Positions 61,716-64,000 of a stretch of 64,000 nt of DNA are shown here, one piece after another. Below the pieces are notes generated by a model. That model worked only from the letters and a program-made list of their open reading frames with translations, searched no databases and had not been told where the DNA came from. The position numbers and the translations under genes were made by a program. Source of the stretch: Bradyrhizobium sp. U87765 SZCCT0048 (GTDB taxonomy: Bacteria > Pseudomonadota > Alphaproteobacteria > Rhizobiales > Xanthobacteraceae); the NCBI RefSeq assembly GCF_018131225.1, contig NZ_JAFCMM010000002.1:124001-188000 (forward strand), read 5' to 3'. The first letter of the stretch is position 1; every line of letters begins with the position of its first letter.

Positions 61716-61968
61716 TCCAGCCTCATTGGAACCGGAGTGCACAGCATGCGGACGGGACGATTGTTCTGACAAGGAAATGACCAAGCAATGGCATAACCCG
61801 GCCGATGGCCCCGTTTTGCCGGGGGTGTTGCGTGCATGCAACGGGAACGGCTGGCCGGCGGCGGTCCGCGCCCGCTTTATGCCGGTTTCAGCTGCAGGCA
61901 TGCTTGTTCCCCGCGAGTCTGATATGGGAGACAGGCACGGCAGCCGCGCGCTGCAAACGGGGACTGGA

Positions 61969-63528
61969 ATGGCGAATCGATTGATGCGGGCGAAATCCAC
62001 CGCGGCCGGGCGCCGCCCCGGACCTTCAGCCGTCGTGATGCTCGCGGCAATGGCCGCGCTGCTGGCGCCGGTTCCGGACGCCGCAGCGAAGCAGGCGCGC
62101 CGCACGCAGGCGACCGAGACCGTCGCGCCACGCGAGGCCGGCGAGCCGATCATGGCCATCGTCTCGATCAAGAGCCAGCAGGTCACGTTCTACGACGCCG
62201 AGGGCTGGATCCTGCGCGCGCCGGTGTCGACCGGCGTCAAGGAGCGCGAGACGCCGGCCGGCGTGTTCGCCATCGTCGAAAAGGACAAGGACCACCACTC
62301 GACGATGTATGACGATGCCTGGATGCCGAACATGCAGCGCATCACCTGGAACGGCCTCGCCTTGCATGGCGGCCCGCTGCCCGGCTACGCCGCCTCGCAT
62401 GGCTGCGTGCGCATGCCCTACGGCTTCGCGGAGAAGCTGTTTGAGAAAACCCGCATCGGCATGCGCGTCATCATCTCGCCGGAGGACGCCGCTCCCGTCG
62501 ATTTTTCACACCCGACGCTGTCGCTGTTCGTGCCGAACGCAGCGGTCGTCGCGGCGGCTCCAGCCAGGGCCGAGACGCTGTCGCGCGAGGCCGCGGACGC
62601 CGCCACGGCCGCCGACGACACCAAGAAGGCTGCTGCTGCGGCGGCCCGCGAATCCGCTCCGCTCGCCGCGGCCCTGCGCAAGCTGGAGCGCCTCAAGACC
62701 CGCGCCGATGCCGAGGTCGCAGCCGCCGATCGGGCCGTGACCACCGCGAAGACCGACCAGGCCAAGGCGAAGGCCGAGGATCGCCAGCAGAAGGCGGCGG
62801 CCAAGGCCGCGGAGCTGGGCGCCCAGTTCGACGCCGCGAAGACAGACACCTCATCGAAGATCGACGCCGCCAGCGCCGCCAAGGAAGCCGCCAAGACGGC
62901 TCAGGCCAAAAAGGCCGATACCGCCAAGGCGGCGCTCGACGCCAAGCTCGCCCTCGAGCCGGTCTCGATCTACATCAGCCGCGCGACACGCACGCTCTAT
63001 GTCCGGCGCAACACCCATAAGCCGGCGCCGGACGGCGGCGGCGAGGTGTTCGATGCCAGCATCGAAGCCCCCGTCACCATCCGCGACCCCGACAAGCCGC
63101 TCGGCACGCATGTCTTCACGGCGACGGCGCGCAGCGATGCGGGCCTGCGCTGGACCGCGGTGACGATCGAGCATGCCGATGACGCCAAAAACGCGCTCGA
63201 CCGCATCACCATCCCGCAGGACATCCTCGACCGCATCGCGCCCACCGCGCTGCCGCGCTCCTCGATTGTCATTTCCGACGAGCCGCTGAGCGAGGAGACC
63301 AATTATCGCACCGAATTCGTCGCGGTGCTGAGCGACCAGCCCCAGGGCGGCTTCATCACGCGCAAGCCGAGCACCGTCATGGTGGCCGACGACAATGGCT
63401 GGAACGACGGCAACCGCCAGAACGACGACGGCTTCGGTTTCTTCTTCCAGCGCAATCCGAATCCCCAGCCGCGCTACACGCGCCGGGGCGGCGGCCAGTT
63501 CTTCGCTCCGTTCGAGCAGAGCTGGTGA
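61969..63528 (+). CDS. L,D-transpeptidase (YkuD domain)
   Basis: The 519-residue periplasmic enzyme has a signal peptide (residues about 17-36) and a YkuD domain with the catalytic motif HGGPLPGYAASHGCVRMP (His and Cys near residues 131 and 144). It cross-links peptidoglycan at meso-diaminopimelate or attaches lipoprotein. Residues about 190-315 are an alanine/lysine coiled-coil. A second YkuD-like fold without catalytic Cys follows (residues about 325-430). The ATG at 61969 is chosen among in-frame ATGs as the one nearest the signal peptide with GGGGA upstream. Confidence 0.92.
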   Translation: MANRLMRAKSTAAGRRPGPSAVVMLAAMAALLAPVPDAAAKQARRTQATETVAPREAGEPIMAIVSIKSQQVTFYDAEGWILRAPVSTGVKERETPAGVFAIVEKDKDHHSTMYDDAWMPNMQRITWNGLALHGGPLPGYAASHGCVRMPYGFAEKLFEKTRIGMRVIISPEDAAPVDFSHPTLSLFVPNAAVVAAAPARAETLSREAADAATAADDTKKAAAAAARESAPLAAALRKLERLKTRADAEVAAADRAVTTAKTDQAKAKAEDRQQKAAAKAAELGAQFDAAKTDTSSKIDAASAAKEAAKTAQAKKADTAKAALDAKLALEPVSIYISRATRTLYVRRNTHKPAPDGGGEVFDASIEAPVTIRDPDKPLGTHVFTATARSDAGLRWTAVTIEHADDAKNALDRITIPQDILDRIAPTALPRSSIVISDEPLSEETNYRTEFVAVLSDQPQGGFITRKPSTVMVADDNGWNDGNRQNDDGFGFFFQRNPNPQPRYTRRGGGQFFAPFEQSW

Positions 63529-63623
63529 TGAGCGCCGCACATCGCGCGCAGCTCAAGCCGTCGGCCTCAGGACGGGCGTGCCCAACGCTCTGACACAGAA
63601 GGCTGCGGCTTCTGCCGACAGCC

Positions 63624-64000
63624 CTATGCCGCGCCGTCGAGCGCAGCCGCCGAGAACCACACCTGCGGATAGACCGCGACCGCCGAAGCGTCGGGAGCGC
63701 GATCGCGCGTCAGCCACAGCGACGCGACCGCCGTGGCTTCGGCGCGGCTCGGCACCCGGAGCGAGCCGGCGGCATCCGATGCACCGCTGCACGGGATGAA
63801 CCAGGCGCCTCCGAGGACCTTTGCCGCAAAACCATGCGCCGTGCGTGTCACCAGCACGGCAAGACCGACGGCCTCGGACGGACGCCAGGGAAAGATCATC
63901 CGCCCGCCGGGCTGCAGCGCCTCCAGCCAGGACGACGGCGGCGCCACCACGCCGGCATTGACATAGATCAGGTCCGATGGTGGCGGCGGCAGCACGGTGG
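63624..64000 (-). CDS. Protein-L-isoaspartate O-methyltransferase-like (5' end outside window)
   Basis: The visible 125 residues (C-terminal part) contain DLIYVNAGVVAPPSSWLEAL, then QPGGRMIFPWRP, characteristic of the PCMT fold after its SAM-binding half. The C-terminal VYPQVWFSAAALDGAA may be divergent. The N-terminal SAM motifs are beyond the right edge. PCMT repairs isoaspartyl residues. Identity moderately supported. Confidence 0.75.
   Translation of the reverse strand, partial: TVLPPPPSDLIYVNAGVVAPPSSWLEALQPGGRMIFPWRPSEAVGLAVLVTRTAHGFAAKVLGGAWFIPCSGASDAAGSLRVPSRAEATAVASLWLTRDRAPDASAVAVYPQVWFSAAALDGAA

Noticed and set aside
1..64000. Prophage, insertion sequence or integrated element
   Set aside because: No transposase, integrase, phage structural gene, attachment-site repeat or tRNA gene was recognised.

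Overview
This is a GC-rich alphaproteobacterial chromosome segment. Gene content points to Bradyrhizobiaceae/Nitrobacteraceae (Rhodopseudomonas, Bradyrhizobium, Afipia and relatives). The main evidence is a circularly permuted two-piece tmRNA gene encoding the tag ANDNFAPVAQAA, an alpha-type SspB next to it, a DUF4169 plus ribbon-helix-helix gene pair, Omp25/RopB-like barrels and an Omp25-OprB composite porin. No rRNA, tRNA, CRISPR array, insertion sequence or prophage was recognised. The genus is an inference.

Layout. 1-3.3 kb (minus): hflC (cut by the window edge), hflK, folA, thyA, with five 16-bp tandem repeats just before thyA. 3.7-7.4 kb (plus): a MarR regulator with its own palindrome, coupled by ATGA overlaps to an AaeB/DUF1656/HlyD-type efflux system. 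7.4-10.9 kb (minus): a tripartite tricarboxylate transporter (TctB, TctA, TctC) with a strong hairpin between tctA and tctC. 11.1-15.1 kb (plus): ssrA, sspB, fumC, a DUF4169 protein and two tandem paralogous ribbon-helix-helix proteins. 15.1-17.2 kb (minus): a TctE/TctD-like two-component system. 17.2-24.7 kb: scattered metabolic and surface genes (threonine aldolase, aldo/keto reductase, GrlR-like protein, glutathione S-transferase, Omp25-like porin, ECF sigma factor with DUF2892 protein, AhpD-like protein, acetamidase) and a CsoR-type metal sensor preceded by three operator-like palindromes exactly 23 bp apart.

25-30 kb (plus): a translationally coupled operon with an NRAMP-related transporter whose metal-site motifs are altered, two small unknown proteins and the composite Omp25-OprB porin. 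30-33 kb: SulP transporter, a secreted unknown and a LuxR regulator. 33.4-40.1 kb (minus): the most unusual cluster, with two glycosyltransferases, an L-amino-acid-oxidase-like flavoprotein, a small cytochrome-like protein without a haem motif and a secreted protein with one CXXCH. 40-50 kb: AsmA, a D-lactate-dehydrogenase-like flavoprotein, thioesterase, acetyltransferase, nucleotidyltransferase, an unknown and ilvD. 50.6-56.9 kb (minus): a haem-utilisation locus (HemS-like protein, ChaN-like protein, TonB receptor, YddA/SbmA-type ABC transporter, small membrane protein) with a GAA-N3-TTC element, resembling an Irr iron-control element, upstream of its first gene. 57-64 kb: DUF1328 protein, UvrD/PcrA helicase, divergent DD-peptidase-like and L,D-transpeptidase genes, and the start of a gene ending like protein-L-isoaspartate methyltransferase.

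The best candidates for undescribed biology are the haem locus that lacks a periplasmic-binding-protein importer and carries a YddA-type ABC protein instead, the flavoprotein-glycosyltransferase-cytochrome cluster, and the NRAMP variant paired with a composite porin.
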